A stretch of DNA of 61,321 nucleotides, taken from positions 1-61,321 of the forward strand of contig CAYQWX010000006.1 in assembly GCA_964421355.1 (NCBI GenBank), read 5' to 3'. Positions 9,222-18,109 of this stretch are shown here, in pieces; position 1 is the first letter of the stretch; the number at the start of each line of letters is the position of its first letter. Under the pieces are notes generated by a model. The model was given only the letters and a program-made list of their open reading frames with translations. It was not told where the DNA came from and did no database searches. The stretch comes from JALTDM01 sp964421355. Its GTDB lineage: Bacteria; Bacteroidota; Bacteroidia; Bacteroidales; JALTDM01. A program made the position numbers and the translations under genes.

Positions 9222-9728
9222 ATGAAAAAGATATTAACTGTTTTAGTTTCGGTATTGGTATTATTTATAAGCAGTTGTAATAATTCTGATACATCAAACG
9301 GCAAACAAGACTCAACAAAACAAGACACAGGACTAATATCTACAAAAGTAGTAGAAAACCCAATATCATTAAAAGACACTTCCTTAAAAGGGAAAGCACT
9401 CCCTAAAATAACTTTCAAAGAAAAGAATTATGATTTTGGAGTATTAATAGATGGAGAAAAGGTATCACACATATTTCATTTCAAAAACACAGGCAACACA
9501 GAACTCGTAATAACAAAAGTTTCTACTACTTGCGGCTGTACAGTGGCAGACTATCCGACAAAACCTATTCCTCCTGGCGGAGAAGGTAAAATAGAAGTAG
9601 TTTTCAATTCTGCAGGCAAGCATGGAATGCAACACAAAATGATACGAATACTTGCCAATACTCAACCAAACTTAACAGAGCTTAGTATTGACGCACAAGT
9701 ATTAAGTCCAGATGAAATAAATCATTAA
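9222..9728 (+). CDS. DUF1573 lipoprotein
   Basis: This 168-aa protein has a lipoprotein signal (core LTVLVSVLVLFISSC, Cys19 as the lipidation site), a short Ser/Asp/Lys linker and a DUF1573 domain at about 66-165: FKEKNYDFGVL, HIFHFKNTGN, the TTCGCT cysteine pair, PPGGEGKIEVVFNS and a closing beta strand. The domain is Ig-like (ASH/PapD-like) and very common in Bacteroidota; its function is not established. It should sit in the periplasm on a membrane. It precedes yajC by 63 bases. Confidence 0.88.
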   Translation: MKKILTVLVSVLVLFISSCNNSDTSNGKQDSTKQDTGLISTKVVENPISLKDTSLKGKALPKITFKEKNYDFGVLIDGEKVSHIFHFKNTGNTELVITKVSTTCGCTVADYPTKPIPPGGEGKIEVVFNSAGKHGMQHKMIRILANTQPNLTELSIDAQVLSPDEINH

Positions 9729-9756
9729 AAAAACACCTTAACACCAAAACTTGCAT

Positions 9757-9764
9757 TATCTTTG
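9757..9764 (+). promoter_or_regulatory. -7 box for yajC
   Basis: TATCTTTG fits TAnnTTTG, lies in the intergenic gap and ends 27 bases before the yajC ATG. No good -33 element is seen. Confidence 0.45.
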
Positions 9765-9791
9765 CCAGAGTAAAACAAAAAACAAAAGAAT

Positions 9792-10115
9792 ATGAATTTA
9801 TTAACCATTTTATTAACGGCAGGACAACAAGCAGGACAAAAACAAAATCCATTAGTATCATTATTACCATTTATTTTAATAGTTATTATATTTTACTATT
9901 TCCTCATTAGACCACAAGTAAAAAGACAAAAAGAAATACAAAAATTTAGAAAAAGTCTTCAAAAAGGCGATAAAATCATTACTGCTGGTGGTATTTACGG
10001 AAAAATAGTAGAAATGAAAGACAATATTGTAATGGTAGAAATAGCACCTAATGTGAAAATAAAAGTTGACATAAATACCGTATTACGAGATCCGTCAGAT
10101 TTGGCACAAAAATAA
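9792..10115 (+). CDS. yajC: Preprotein translocase subunit YajC
   Basis: YajC is the small partner of SecDF in the Sec translocon. The 107-aa product has one membrane helix (about 19-38, LLPFILIVIIFYYFLIRP) and the family hallmark RPQVKRQKE directly after it, then the conserved GDKIITAGGIYGKI segment and a beta-rich cytoplasmic end. Length is typical. It heads a yajC-ybbR-coaE order that is usual in Bacteroidota. Confidence 0.96.
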   Translation: MNLLTILLTAGQQAGQKQNPLVSLLPFILIVIIFYYFLIRPQVKRQKEIQKFRKSLQKGDKIITAGGIYGKIVEMKDNIVMVEIAPNVKIKVDINTVLRDPSDLAQK

Positions 10116-10128
10116 AAATATGTAAAAA

Positions 10129-11112
10129 TTGAACAATTCTATAACAGATAAAGCCCGCAAGTTACTAAAGTTATTAAATATCAAAACCAGAGGAGACTTG
10201 CTGGCTTTTTTTATTTCACTATTTATTGCCACAGTCTTATGGTTTCTTATAGTGTTAAATGACACATACACAACAAACATCTCATATCCAATAGCATATA
10301 AAAATATCCCTAAAAATAAAACCATAAGCAATGAGCTTCCAAAAAGAATAACATTAACTATACAAGGAAATGGTTTTGACCTAATAACATACCAACTTAA
10401 CAAATTTCTTTTCCCATATGTAGTAAATATACAAAAATTGACAACTGAGCAAAAATCAAACCGAATAGTATTACAAACAAATAATATCCTCCCAAGTTTA
10501 ACTAAAAAATTTAAAGCATCCGTAAAAATAACCAACATCTCACCATCAGAAATATACATAGATCTAAGTAATATAATTAGAAAAAAACTCCCTGTGAAAT
10601 CATATTTTACCTATACACTTGCTCACCAATATGTATTAGACGGAAAAATAAAAATTTCACCTAAAAAGATAACAGTAACAGGTCCAGAAACAATAATAGA
10701 TACATTACATTACATTGAAACAGAACACTTTGATTTTGGAAAAATAAACAAAGTAATAAAACGGACTATCCCAATAAAAAAATACTCTAAAATCAAAACA
10801 GATACCAAATATGTAACAGTATATATACCCGCATACAAATACACTGAAAACTCTCTCCAAATACCAATAATATTAGAAAATAAACCCGATACCATAAAAG
10901 CTAAACTTATTCCACAAAAAGTAACTGTCAAATACAAAGTAGCATTAAAAAATTACAAAAAAGTAAAACCTGAAAACTTCATAATATTAGCAGATTTTAA
11001 CAACTTAGAAAACGGAAATAATACATTAAAACTCTATTTACGCAAAAAATCCAGATATGCCTTTGACATAAGCATATATCCCCAAAAAGTTAAGGTATAT
11101 ATAGTAGAATAA
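10129..11112 (+). CDS. ybbR: YbbR-like domain protein (CdaR family)
   Basis: The 327-aa product has a cytoplasmic N-terminal stretch, one membrane helix (about 26-43, LLAFFISLFIATVLWFLIVL) and an extracytoplasmic part of YbbR-type beta repeats (PIAYKNIPKN, LTIQGNGFDL, KITVTGPETIIDTL). In Firmicutes the homologue CdaR controls the c-di-AMP cyclase; in Bacteroidota the role is not established. No ATG lies near the expected start. The only suitable codon is the TTG at 10129, 13 bases after yajC, so TTG initiation is inferred. coaE follows by 12 bases. Confidence 0.82.
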   Translation: MNNSITDKARKLLKLLNIKTRGDLLAFFISLFIATVLWFLIVLNDTYTTNISYPIAYKNIPKNKTISNELPKRITLTIQGNGFDLITYQLNKFLFPYVVNIQKLTTEQKSNRIVLQTNNILPSLTKKFKASVKITNISPSEIYIDLSNIIRKKLPVKSYFTYTLAHQYVLDGKIKISPKKITVTGPETIIDTLHYIETEHFDFGKINKVIKRTIPIKKYSKIKTDTKYVTVYIPAYKYTENSLQIPIILENKPDTIKAKLIPQKVTVKYKVALKNYKKVKPENFIILADFNNLENGNNTLKLYLRKKSRYAFDISIYPQKVKVYIVE

Positions 11113-11124
11113 CACACACCAATA

Positions 11125-11715
11125 ATGATAAAAGTCGGACTTACAGGAGGAATAGGAACTGGAAAAAGTTATATAAGCAACATATTTACACACCTATATA
11201 TACCTATATACAACTCAGATACAAGAGCTAAAAAATTAATGTTGGAAAACATCAAAATAAAAAATGAACTTATCAAACTTTTGGGAGCCAAGACATACAT
11301 CAATGGACAGTTAAATAAAAAATGGATAGCTTCACAGATATTTACCAATCCTTCATTAAAAAAACAAATAGAACAAATAATCCACCCCGAAGTAAAAAAA
11401 GACTTTGAGCAATGGTTAAACACACATCACACACACAAAATAATAGTAAAAGAAACGGCACTACTTATAGAAAGCGGTACATACAAAGATATGGACAAAG
11501 TAATATTAGTTACAGCTCCATCGGGAATACGCATAAAACGAATAATGCAAAGGGATAATATTACACAAGAAGAAGCAATAAAAAGAATAAAAGCCCAACT
11601 TCCCGATAATGAAAAACTAAAATTTGCAGATTTTGTAATTGAAAATGACGAAAAAAAACTACTTTTGCCACAAGTAATCAAAATACTACAAAATATTTGT
11701 CCCGATGTCTTATAA
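11125..11715 (+). CDS. coaE: Dephospho-CoA kinase
   Basis: CoaE phosphorylates dephospho-CoA to coenzyme A, the last biosynthetic step. The 196-aa product starts with VGLTGGIGTGKS (P-loop), followed by YNSDTRAKKL (substrate side), HPEVKKDF and VKETALLIESG, all CoaE marks, and the lid region RIMQRDNITQEEA. Length is standard. Its last 11 bases overlap the start of the next gene, implying translational coupling. Confidence 0.96.
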   Translation: MIKVGLTGGIGTGKSYISNIFTHLYIPIYNSDTRAKKLMLENIKIKNELIKLLGAKTYINGQLNKKWIASQIFTNPSLKKQIEQIIHPEVKKDFEQWLNTHHTHKIIVKETALLIESGTYKDMDKVILVTAPSGIRIKRIMQRDNITQEEAIKRIKAQLPDNEKLKFADFVIENDEKKLLLPQVIKILQNICPDVL

Positions 11716-12424
11716 AAAATGGGTAGGGTTAGGTCTTGGCTGGTTATTTTTTGGTCCCATAGGTGGCTTATTAGGTTTTGCTGTCGGTAGCATATTTGAC
11801 ACTGACCCCAACAACCCTAAAATATCAAAACAACAAGCACGCCAAGGAGAATTCATTGCATCATTACTTGTATTAATTGCTTCAGTAATGAAAGCTGACG
11901 GAAAAGTACTACGCTCAGAACTCGATTTTGTGAAAAATTTCTTAATAGATAATTTCGGAGAAGAAAATGCAAAAAGATATTTGTTAACCTTACGAGAAAT
12001 TCTAAAAAAGGACTTTTCTGTCAATCAAGTAACCGAAGAAATAAAAACACATCTCAATTATAGTTCGCGACTACAATTAATTCACTTTCTATTTGGGCTT
12101 GCAAATGCTGACGGACAAATAGACCCAAGAGAATATGACTTGATAAAACAAATATCTTTCTTACTGGGAATACATACCACAGACTTTGATTCCATTAAAT
12201 CTATGTTTATTGTAGTTGATAATACCACACCATATAAGATTTTGGGAATTTCTCCAGATGCTTCAGACGAAGAGGTGAAAAAAGCATACCGAAAAATGGC
12301 AATGAAATTCCATCCTGACAAAGTTTCTTTTTTAGATGAAAAAGCCAAAAAAGCCGCAGAAGAAAAATTCAAAAAAATAAATGAAGCATACCACCAAATC
12401 AAAAAAATGCGTGGTATAGCATAA
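11705..12424 (+). CDS. TerB/DnaJ-domain co-chaperone (DjlA-like)
   Basis: The 239-aa product begins with a glycine-rich hydrophobic stretch (GLGLGWLFFGPIGGLLGFAVGS) that could touch a membrane, then a TerB-like helical domain (about 50-150, with KADGKVLRSELDFV and NADGQIDPREYDLI, two acidic metal-binding-like motifs), then a C-terminal J domain (about 173-239) with the HPD motif (MKFHPDKVS). This layout is that of DjlA, a DnaK co-chaperone. It overlaps coaE by 11 bases. Confidence 0.9.
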   Translation: MSYKKWVGLGLGWLFFGPIGGLLGFAVGSIFDTDPNNPKISKQQARQGEFIASLLVLIASVMKADGKVLRSELDFVKNFLIDNFGEENAKRYLLTLREILKKDFSVNQVTEEIKTHLNYSSRLQLIHFLFGLANADGQIDPREYDLIKQISFLLGIHTTDFDSIKSMFIVVDNTTPYKILGISPDASDEEVKKAYRKMAMKFHPDKVSFLDEKAKKAAEEKFKKINEAYHQIKKMRGIA

Positions 12425-12438
12425 TAAAAAACAAAAAA

Positions 12439-13122
12439 ATGAAACTTATTGTAATAGAAGGTCTTGACGGCTCGGGAAAAACAACACAAATAGAAAAAAT
12501 AAAAAAATATCTTTCTACAAAAAATATAAAAACAAAATACATTCATTTTCCTGATTACAACTCTCCTGTATATGGAGAACTCATTTCCCGTTTTTTGCGT
12601 GGAGAGCTGGGAAGCATAAATGAAGTTAATCCATACCTTGTAGCTTTACTATATGCAGGTGACAGAAATAATGCAAAAGAAAAAATAAATAATTGGTTGC
12701 AACAAGACTATGTAGTATTAGCCGACAGATATGTATATTCCAACATAGCATATCAAGGCACAAAATTACACACTGACAAAGAAAAAGAAGATTTTATTCA
12801 ATGGGTATTAGACACAGAATACAATAAATTTCAAATCCCAAAACCTGACCTTAATCTGTATCTTGATGTACCATTTTCTTTTATAAAACAAAATTTGAAA
12901 CAAAGAAGAGAAAACGAAAACAGGGAATACCTAAAAGGAAAAAAAGACATACATGAAGATGATTTTTCTTTTCAAGAAAATGTTTACAAAATGTATAAAT
13001 ACACAATAAAACACTTCTCTGACTTTATTGCCATAAAATGTTATGATTCGGAAAAAAACATATTGCCTGTAGAAAAAATCTCTAATCAAATAATAGAAAA
13101 AATACAACAAATATTACCTTAA
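12439..13122 (+). CDS. tmk: Thymidylate kinase
   Basis: Tmk phosphorylates dTMP to dTDP. The 227-aa protein has the P-loop IEGLDGSGKTTQ (7-18), the DRYVYSNIAYQG nucleotide-binding motif and the LYLDVP strand, with a lid region rich in Lys/Arg/Glu near 150-165. It is slightly longer than the usual 200-215 aa. It starts 15 bases after the TerB-DnaJ gene and ends 8 bases before the next, as part of the rightward run. Confidence 0.95.
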   Translation: MKLIVIEGLDGSGKTTQIEKIKKYLSTKNIKTKYIHFPDYNSPVYGELISRFLRGELGSINEVNPYLVALLYAGDRNNAKEKINNWLQQDYVVLADRYVYSNIAYQGTKLHTDKEKEDFIQWVLDTEYNKFQIPKPDLNLYLDVPFSFIKQNLKQRRENENREYLKGKKDIHEDDFSFQENVYKMYKYTIKHFSDFIAIKCYDSEKNILPVEKISNQIIEKIQQILP

Positions 13123-13129
13123 AATCACT

Positions 13130-13909
13130 ATGAAAAATATCATAGAAGATATTTCTTCTCAATTACTACAAATAGCAAGTGACAGAGTTTCCGGCTCAAC
13201 TCAGATGCTACAAAATTTAGTAACAATTATAGAACAAACTTTATCGCAAAATATTGACATTAAAATATTCAAAAAAGAACTTGAAAACATTACAACTACT
13301 CAACATCAATTTACTAATCTTTATATAATTACAAACAAAATATTAAACAACATAAACAACAACACTTCTATAAAAAAAATTATAACTGAAATAAAAGAAT
13401 ATTATAATACGCTTGCTCATACACATTATATTAAATTAAGACCATATTTACCAGACAAAAACCTAATAACAATACTAACTCATAGCAACAGCTCGTCCGT
13501 AAAATCACTGTTGTTGAAATTGAAAAATGAGAAAAACTTGCAAATAATTCAACCCATATCATATCCAGGTGAAGAAGGTCTTGTGCAAGCAAAATTTCTA
13601 AAAGAAAACAGTATAAATGTTACCATTATAGATGATGCAGCAATACCATTTTTTGCAAAACAAAGCGATATTGCCATAATAGGCTGTGATACCATCGGGA
13701 AAGACTTCTTTGTAAACAAAGTCGGTTCTTTTTCTACTGCACTATCAGCACAATATTACAATATTCCTCTCATCGTGTTAGGTGATAAATACAAACAAAA
13801 CAATAACTTTGAAGAACAACTTAACACTATTAAAAACCATAACATTACAAAAAAGGAAATTATTTTAGAAAAAGTTCCAATTAGACTTGCAACTAAAATA
13901 ATATCATAA
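13130..13909 (+). CDS. eIF2B / ribose-1,5-bisphosphate isomerase-like protein, function unknown
   Basis: The 259-aa product has a helical N-terminal half beginning ASDRVSGSTQML and a Rossmann-like IF-2B core: ILTHSNSSSVKSLL, YPGEEGLVQAKFL, VTIIDDAAIPFF, IIGCDTIGKDFFVNKVGSFS and IPLIVLGDKYK. Homologues include eIF2B subunits, MtnA and archaeal R15P isomerase. In the isomerases I recall, the first motif carries a catalytic Cys (THCNS); here it is Ser, while the Asp in GCD is kept. Classic isomerase activity is therefore doubtful. It is the last gene of the rightward run and lies 7 bases after tmk. The family is clear; the substrate is unknown. Confidence 0.75.
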   Translation: MKNIIEDISSQLLQIASDRVSGSTQMLQNLVTIIEQTLSQNIDIKIFKKELENITTTQHQFTNLYIITNKILNNINNNTSIKKIITEIKEYYNTLAHTHYIKLRPYLPDKNLITILTHSNSSSVKSLLLKLKNEKNLQIIQPISYPGEEGLVQAKFLKENSINVTIIDDAAIPFFAKQSDIAIIGCDTIGKDFFVNKVGSFSTALSAQYYNIPLIVLGDKYKQNNNFEEQLNTIKNHNITKKEIILEKVPIRLATKIIS

Positions 13910-13989
13910 CGACCAAAAATATACTACGTTATCGTAAAACCTAAAAGCCATTGTAATATAAGTTACAACAAATAATTGGAATAAAACAA

Positions 13990-14019
13990 TTGAGATTTAT
14001 CGGAATTTTCGTATTTTTG
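13990..14019 (+). promoter_or_regulatory. Promoter for the small outer-membrane protein gene
   Basis: TTG (13990-13992), a 19-base spacer and TATTTTTG (14012-14019) are an excellent match to the Bacteroidota promoter. The leader to the ATG at 14136 would be about 110 bases. Confidence 0.6.
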
Positions 14020-14135
14020 CTAAAAATAAAAACTATCAAAAATAAGTAGACATAAAAACCTGTTTCAACAAACTAATACAGCAAGTGAAAGAATTAGTAT
14101 CACACACTGATTATAAACCTTAAAATCAACATATT

Positions 14136-14759
14136 ATGAAAACTAAAATTATTTATTCGTTGGTGTTTTTAGTATTTTTATCATATCAATCGTTTTCACA
14201 AGATAATAATAAAAAACTACAAGTTAAGTGGGGCATAAGTTCCACTTACATAAACGAATTGAAAATGAATAATGTATTGGAAAATAATGAATTGAAAACT
14301 ACAGGACACTTAACAGAGGGGGTCGCCATACTATTTAAGTACCCTGTATCGGAAAAATTATCCGTATTTTTTCTTCCCACATTGGAATCCAATATAAAGA
14401 ATACCTTACATATTTTCTCATTTGGTGCAGGAATAAATTACAAATTGTTTAATGACATAGATGCAGGCTTGTTTTATACTTACCAAATTTTAAGCTACTC
14501 CTACTTAAAAACCAAATCTGATTTAGATGCCAATAATATGAAAAATGCTACAACTTCGGTAATTTCTTTATACAACAGTGCACATATATTAGGTGTAGAT
14601 TTAATGTGGCATGATTTTTTGATTAAAAATGCTTCAATGATATTGCAACCAGGATTTGTAATTGTTCCTTCGGTATGGAAGTCGGAGTATTACTTTACAA
14701 GAAATTTCCCGAAAGAGCAATATCTTAGCATTAGATTAGTTTTGCATTATGCTCTGTAA
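14136..14759 (+). CDS. Putative small outer-membrane beta-barrel protein
   Basis: The 207-aa product has a signal peptide (1-22, core IIYSLVFLVFLSY, ending SFSQ) and then alternating polar/aromatic strands (LSVFFLPTLESN, LHIFSFGAGINYKLF, IDAGLFYTYQILSY, YLSIRLVLHYAL). The pattern, with a terminal strand ending in aromatic and hydrophobic residues, suggests an 8-10-stranded outer-membrane barrel. No named family is recognised. It stands alone with a strong promoter, between the eIF2B-like gene and leftward nrdJ. Confidence 0.65.
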   Translation: MKTKIIYSLVFLVFLSYQSFSQDNNKKLQVKWGISSTYINELKMNNVLENNELKTTGHLTEGVAILFKYPVSEKLSVFFLPTLESNIKNTLHIFSFGAGINYKLFNDIDAGLFYTYQILSYSYLKTKSDLDANNMKNATTSVISLYNSAHILGVDLMWHDFLIKNASMILQPGFVIVPSVWKSEYYFTRNFPKEQYLSIRLVLHYAL

Positions 14760-14951
14760 TTTTTAATAAATTACATTTGAAAAGATTTTTTAAAGCAAAA
14801 TTTCTTTTAATAAAACAATCCCAGTTTTGTATATCCTATTTATTATCAGATAATTAAATCGTGATTTATTTAGAACATAGATTCATTATTTGCACATAAC
14901 ATAATATCAAAAAAGTCTTCAACCCCGTCTAAATTATCAATATTAGATTAT

Positions 14952-15001
14952 AAAAAAGCCCCTTTTGCTTTCTATACAAATAAAGAAAAACAAAAGGAGC
15001 T
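14952..15001 (-). terminator. Terminator of nrdJ
   Basis: An 11-base stem with one mismatch (14957-14967 with 14991-15001, AGCCCCTTTTG/CAAAAGGAGCT) lies 22 bases after the nrdJ stop. On the minus strand it is followed by six Ts (14952-14957). Its position also separates nrdJ from the convergent barrel gene. Confidence 0.75.
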
Positions 15002-15023
15002 ATAAAACCTATTTTTTATCAAA

Positions 15024-17627
15024 TCATCCACATTTGGAATATCCGCAATCTACACATACCAAACAACCTTCTTGATATATCAAGTTTTCGGAACCACACA
15101 TAGGACAAGTATTACCTTTTTCAGCCTTTGTGCCATCAGGGATATAACGTTTCAAAGCACGCTCTACTCCACTCTTCCAACTATTTATACTTTCATTATC
15201 AAACCACAATCCCTTGACCAGATTCACCACATCTACTATCGGCATTCCTTGACGAAGCATAAAGGAAATGATTTTTGCATAATTCCAAAATTCAGGATCA
15301 AACACCCTAGATAATCCCTCAAAGGTAGTCTTGTATCCATGCTTATCTATATATTGAAAATCATAGCGTTTCTTACCATCTTCATCTATATTTTTTATAA
15401 TATAACCTTTTTTTACTTTTTTGGGAATTATGAGTACATCTTCATCTTCTTTACCTGTAAAAATTTCATAAGGTTTGTCATCAATCTTTCCAATAAATGC
15501 AATCCAATTTTCATCTCCATTCTTAAACCTTATTACATCCGCTTCAAGTTTTTTCGGTCTTTTTGACGGAAAAATATTTTTTTCTTTAGTTTCTTGCTTT
15601 TCTTCTTCCTTTTTCTTTTTATCATCTTTGGCAGATACCAACACACCGTCTCTGGAACCATCTCTATATACAGTAATTCCCTTGCACCCACTCTTCCACG
15701 CTTCTTCATATAATTTTCCAACCAAATCAACTGGCACATCATTAGGTAAGTTAATAGTAACACTTATAGAATGATCTACCCACTTTTGTATTCTACCTTG
15801 CATTCTCACTTTGTTTATCCAATCTACATCCGCACTTGTTGCTTTATAATAAGGTGATTTCTTTATCAAATTTTCAAGTTCTTTATCGTCCATTTGTTTC
15901 ACCTTTTCCACATCATATCCATTAGCTTCAAGCCATGTAAGAAACTTATGATGAAACACAACATATTCTTCAAAAGCATCACCAACCTCATCTACATAAG
16001 ATATTTTCACATTTTTATCATTTGGGTTTACTTTTCTTCTTCTTTTATAATAGATTAAAAATACGGGTTCTATTCCCGATGTTGTTTGGGACAATATACT
16101 GGTAGAGCCAGTAGGCGCTATAGTTAATAGAGAAATATTACGCCTACCATATTTTTTCATTTCTGCTGCCAAATCTTTATCGGCTTCAAAAAGTCTATTC
16201 AAAAATGGATTATTTTTTTCTCTATTATAATCATATATGGGAAATGCTCCTCTTTCTTTTGCCATTTCTACAGAAGCACGATAAGCCTCTATAGCTACGG
16301 TTTTATGTATTTCTTCCGAAAACTCTATTGCTTCTTCACTACCGTAGCGTAATCCCAATGCAGCCAACATATCTCCTTCGGCAGTAATACCAAGTCCTGT
16401 TCTTCTTCCTTTTAATGCCTTGTCCCGTATCTTTAACCAAAGATTACGTTCTACTCTTTTTATTTCTTCATCCTCAGGATCAGCATCTATTTTAGCAAGT
16501 ATTTTATCTATTTTTTCTATTTCCAAATCTATAATATCATCCATCATCCTTTCTGCCCGCCTTACATAAGCGTGAAATTTTTCGAAATTGAATTTTGCAT
16601 CTTTGGTAAAAGGATTATCTACAAAACCATAAAGATTTATTGCCAACAAACGACAACTATCATAAGGGCAAAGAGGTATTTCTCCACAAGGATTAGTAGA
16701 TACTGTCTTAAATCCCAAGTCGGCATAACTATCGGCAACTGATTCTTTTGTTATTGTATCCCAAAATAAAATACCAGGCTCAGCTGACTTCCAGGCATTG
16801 TAAATAATCTTTTGCCACAATTTGCGTGCATTTATTTTTTTTGTATAAGTTGGATTTTTACTATCAATCGGATATTGTTGAATATATTCTTCGTCATTTA
16901 TTACGGCATGCATAAATTCATCATCTATTTTCACAGAAATATTTGCACCCGTAACTTTTGTCCCATCCAGTTTTGCATCTATAAAAGCTTCGGAATCAGG
17001 ATGTTTAATTGATATACTTAACATCAAAGCTCCTCTCCTGCCATCTTGTGCAACTTCTCTTGTAGAATTAGAATACCTTTCCATAAAAGGGACAACACCT
17101 GTTGAAGTTAAAGCAGAATTGTTTACAGGACTACCTTTAGGTCTAATATGAGATAAGTCATGTCCTACTCCTCCCCTACGCTTCATTAACTGCACTTGCT
17201 CTTCATCCATACGAATAATACCACCATAAGAATCTGCAGGCTTTTCATGACCTATTACAAAGCAGTTGGATAACGATGTAACTTGAAAATCATTACCTAT
17301 TCCTGCCATAGGACTTCCTTGCGGAATAATGTAACGAAAATGGTCTATTGCTTCAAAAATCTCTTCTTCAGACATAGGATTAGGATACTTCTTTTCTATA
17401 CGGTGAAGTTCTTTTGCAATCCTACGGTGCATATCTTCTGGTGTTTTTTCATAAATATTGCCAAAAGAATCTTTTAGTGCATACTTATTTACAAACACAA
17501 TAGCTGCTAATTCATCTCCATTAAAATACTCAGTAGAAGCAGCCACAGCTTCTTCAAACGAATAAATTTTTCTTTTGCTTTCTTTTTTCATTTTTTGTTC
17601 TGAATCTTTTAACATAGTCATATCCAT
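15024..17627 (-). CDS. nrdJ: Adenosylcobalamin-dependent (class II) ribonucleoside-diphosphate reductase
   Basis: NrdJ makes deoxyribonucleotides with a B12-derived radical, with or without oxygen. The 867-aa chain shows the reductase core: SLSNCFVIG, the catalytic NPCGEIPL near 312, TGLGITAEGDMLA, and IAPTGSTSILSQTTSG. Its C-terminal zinc-ribbon-like tail (CPMCGS, CVDCGYSKC) provides the redox cysteines. Length fits class II enzymes. The N-terminus has several candidate Met codons (1, 3, 5, 13); the longest is given. It is monocistronic, with its own terminator. No cobalamin riboswitch was seen upstream, but possible NrdR boxes are present. A B12 supply, made or imported, is implied. Confidence 0.93.
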   Translation of the reverse strand: MDMTMLKDSEQKMKKESKRKIYSFEEAVAASTEYFNGDELAAIVFVNKYALKDSFGNIYEKTPEDMHRRIAKELHRIEKKYPNPMSEEEIFEAIDHFRYIIPQGSPMAGIGNDFQVTSLSNCFVIGHEKPADSYGGIIRMDEEQVQLMKRRGGVGHDLSHIRPKGSPVNNSALTSTGVVPFMERYSNSTREVAQDGRRGALMLSISIKHPDSEAFIDAKLDGTKVTGANISVKIDDEFMHAVINDEEYIQQYPIDSKNPTYTKKINARKLWQKIIYNAWKSAEPGILFWDTITKESVADSYADLGFKTVSTNPCGEIPLCPYDSCRLLAINLYGFVDNPFTKDAKFNFEKFHAYVRRAERMMDDIIDLEIEKIDKILAKIDADPEDEEIKRVERNLWLKIRDKALKGRRTGLGITAEGDMLAALGLRYGSEEAIEFSEEIHKTVAIEAYRASVEMAKERGAFPIYDYNREKNNPFLNRLFEADKDLAAEMKKYGRRNISLLTIAPTGSTSILSQTTSGIEPVFLIYYKRRRKVNPNDKNVKISYVDEVGDAFEEYVVFHHKFLTWLEANGYDVEKVKQMDDKELENLIKKSPYYKATSADVDWINKVRMQGRIQKWVDHSISVTINLPNDVPVDLVGKLYEEAWKSGCKGITVYRDGSRDGVLVSAKDDKKKKEEEKQETKEKNIFPSKRPKKLEADVIRFKNGDENWIAFIGKIDDKPYEIFTGKEDEDVLIIPKKVKKGYIIKNIDEDGKKRYDFQYIDKHGYKTTFEGLSRVFDPEFWNYAKIISFMLRQGMPIVDVVNLVKGLWFDNESINSWKSGVERALKRYIPDGTKAEKGNTCPMCGSENLIYQEGCLVCVDCGYSKCG

Positions 17628-17689
17628 AATGTATAATATTTTATTATTTAATAAGTTAGAATCAAATTACCATAACATTTTTTGCTATG

Positions 17690-17720
17690 CAAATATCATT
17701 TTTTCAATTTTATTACCCAA
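17690..17720 (-). promoter_or_regulatory. Likely promoter of nrdJ
   Basis: Reading leftward, TTG (17720-17718), a 20-base spacer and GATATTTG (17697-17690), a 7/8 match to TAnnTTTG. The leader to the ATG at 17627 would be about 55 bases. Confidence 0.4.
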
Positions 17721-17732
17721 AAAAAGTTATGC

Positions 17733-17779
17733 ACATAATATTAACATTTCCACTTGGTATATAACTATATCTATAGTGT
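17733..17779 (-). promoter_or_regulatory. Candidate tandem NrdR boxes upstream of nrdJ
   Basis: The 16-mer at 17764-17779 (ACTATATCTATAGTGT) matches 13 of 16 positions of the NrdR consensus as I recall it (acaCwAtATaTwGtgt). A weaker 10/16 match starts 31 bases away at 17733, the spacing typical of paired boxes. NrdR represses reductase genes when dATP is high. Whether this organism has NrdR is unknown. Confidence 0.3.
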
Positions 17780-18072
17780 TAATCAACAACTTAGATATAG
17801 CATAATTAGGATTTATAGATAAAAAAATATAATTTTATTTTCACACATACAGTATAAAGGATGTACCAACTATTGTAAATACAAAAAAGGCTTTGTAATT
17901 TCAAGGTAAGCATATCTAAATTTTATAATATTCCTCTCATAAATAACTTTCAACACAACCATAAAACAATGATTATCAACAACTCAATTTATTTTAAGAT
18001 ATATTTAGTACATATTTGATTTAGTTTTAACATACAAGAACAAGACAAAACACAATAATACATAATTTTTAA

Positions 18073-18080
18073 TACCTTTG
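18073..18080 (+). promoter_or_regulatory. -7 box for the rightward operon 18110-22487
   Basis: TACCTTTG fits TAnnTTTG and ends 29 bases before the ATG at 18110. This placement argues against the upstream in-frame start at 18080. A good -33 element is not evident. Confidence 0.45.
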
Positions 18081-18109
18081 TGTTTCCTTATTTGATAATT
18101 TTTTTATTG

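Larger units (their letters stand above)
17628..18109. other. Long divergent intergenic region between nrdJ and the methyltransferase gene
   Basis: This 482-base gap has no coding frame I would accept. It contains the likely nrdJ promoter (17690-17720), two NrdR-like boxes (17733-17779) and a -7 box for the rightward gene (18073-18080). The stretch 17800-18060 is AT-rich without a recognised element. I found no B12-riboswitch core here. Confidence 0.6.

Noticed and set aside
17575..17805. A rightward 76-codon frame in the nrdJ-upstream gap
   Set aside because: Composition is that of AT-rich noncoding sequence and it covers the nrdJ promoter and possible NrdR sites.
17628..18109. Cobalamin riboswitch ahead of B12-dependent nrdJ
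   Set aside because: I looked for the B12-box core and pairing arms and did not see them; only promoter and NrdR-like elements are visible.
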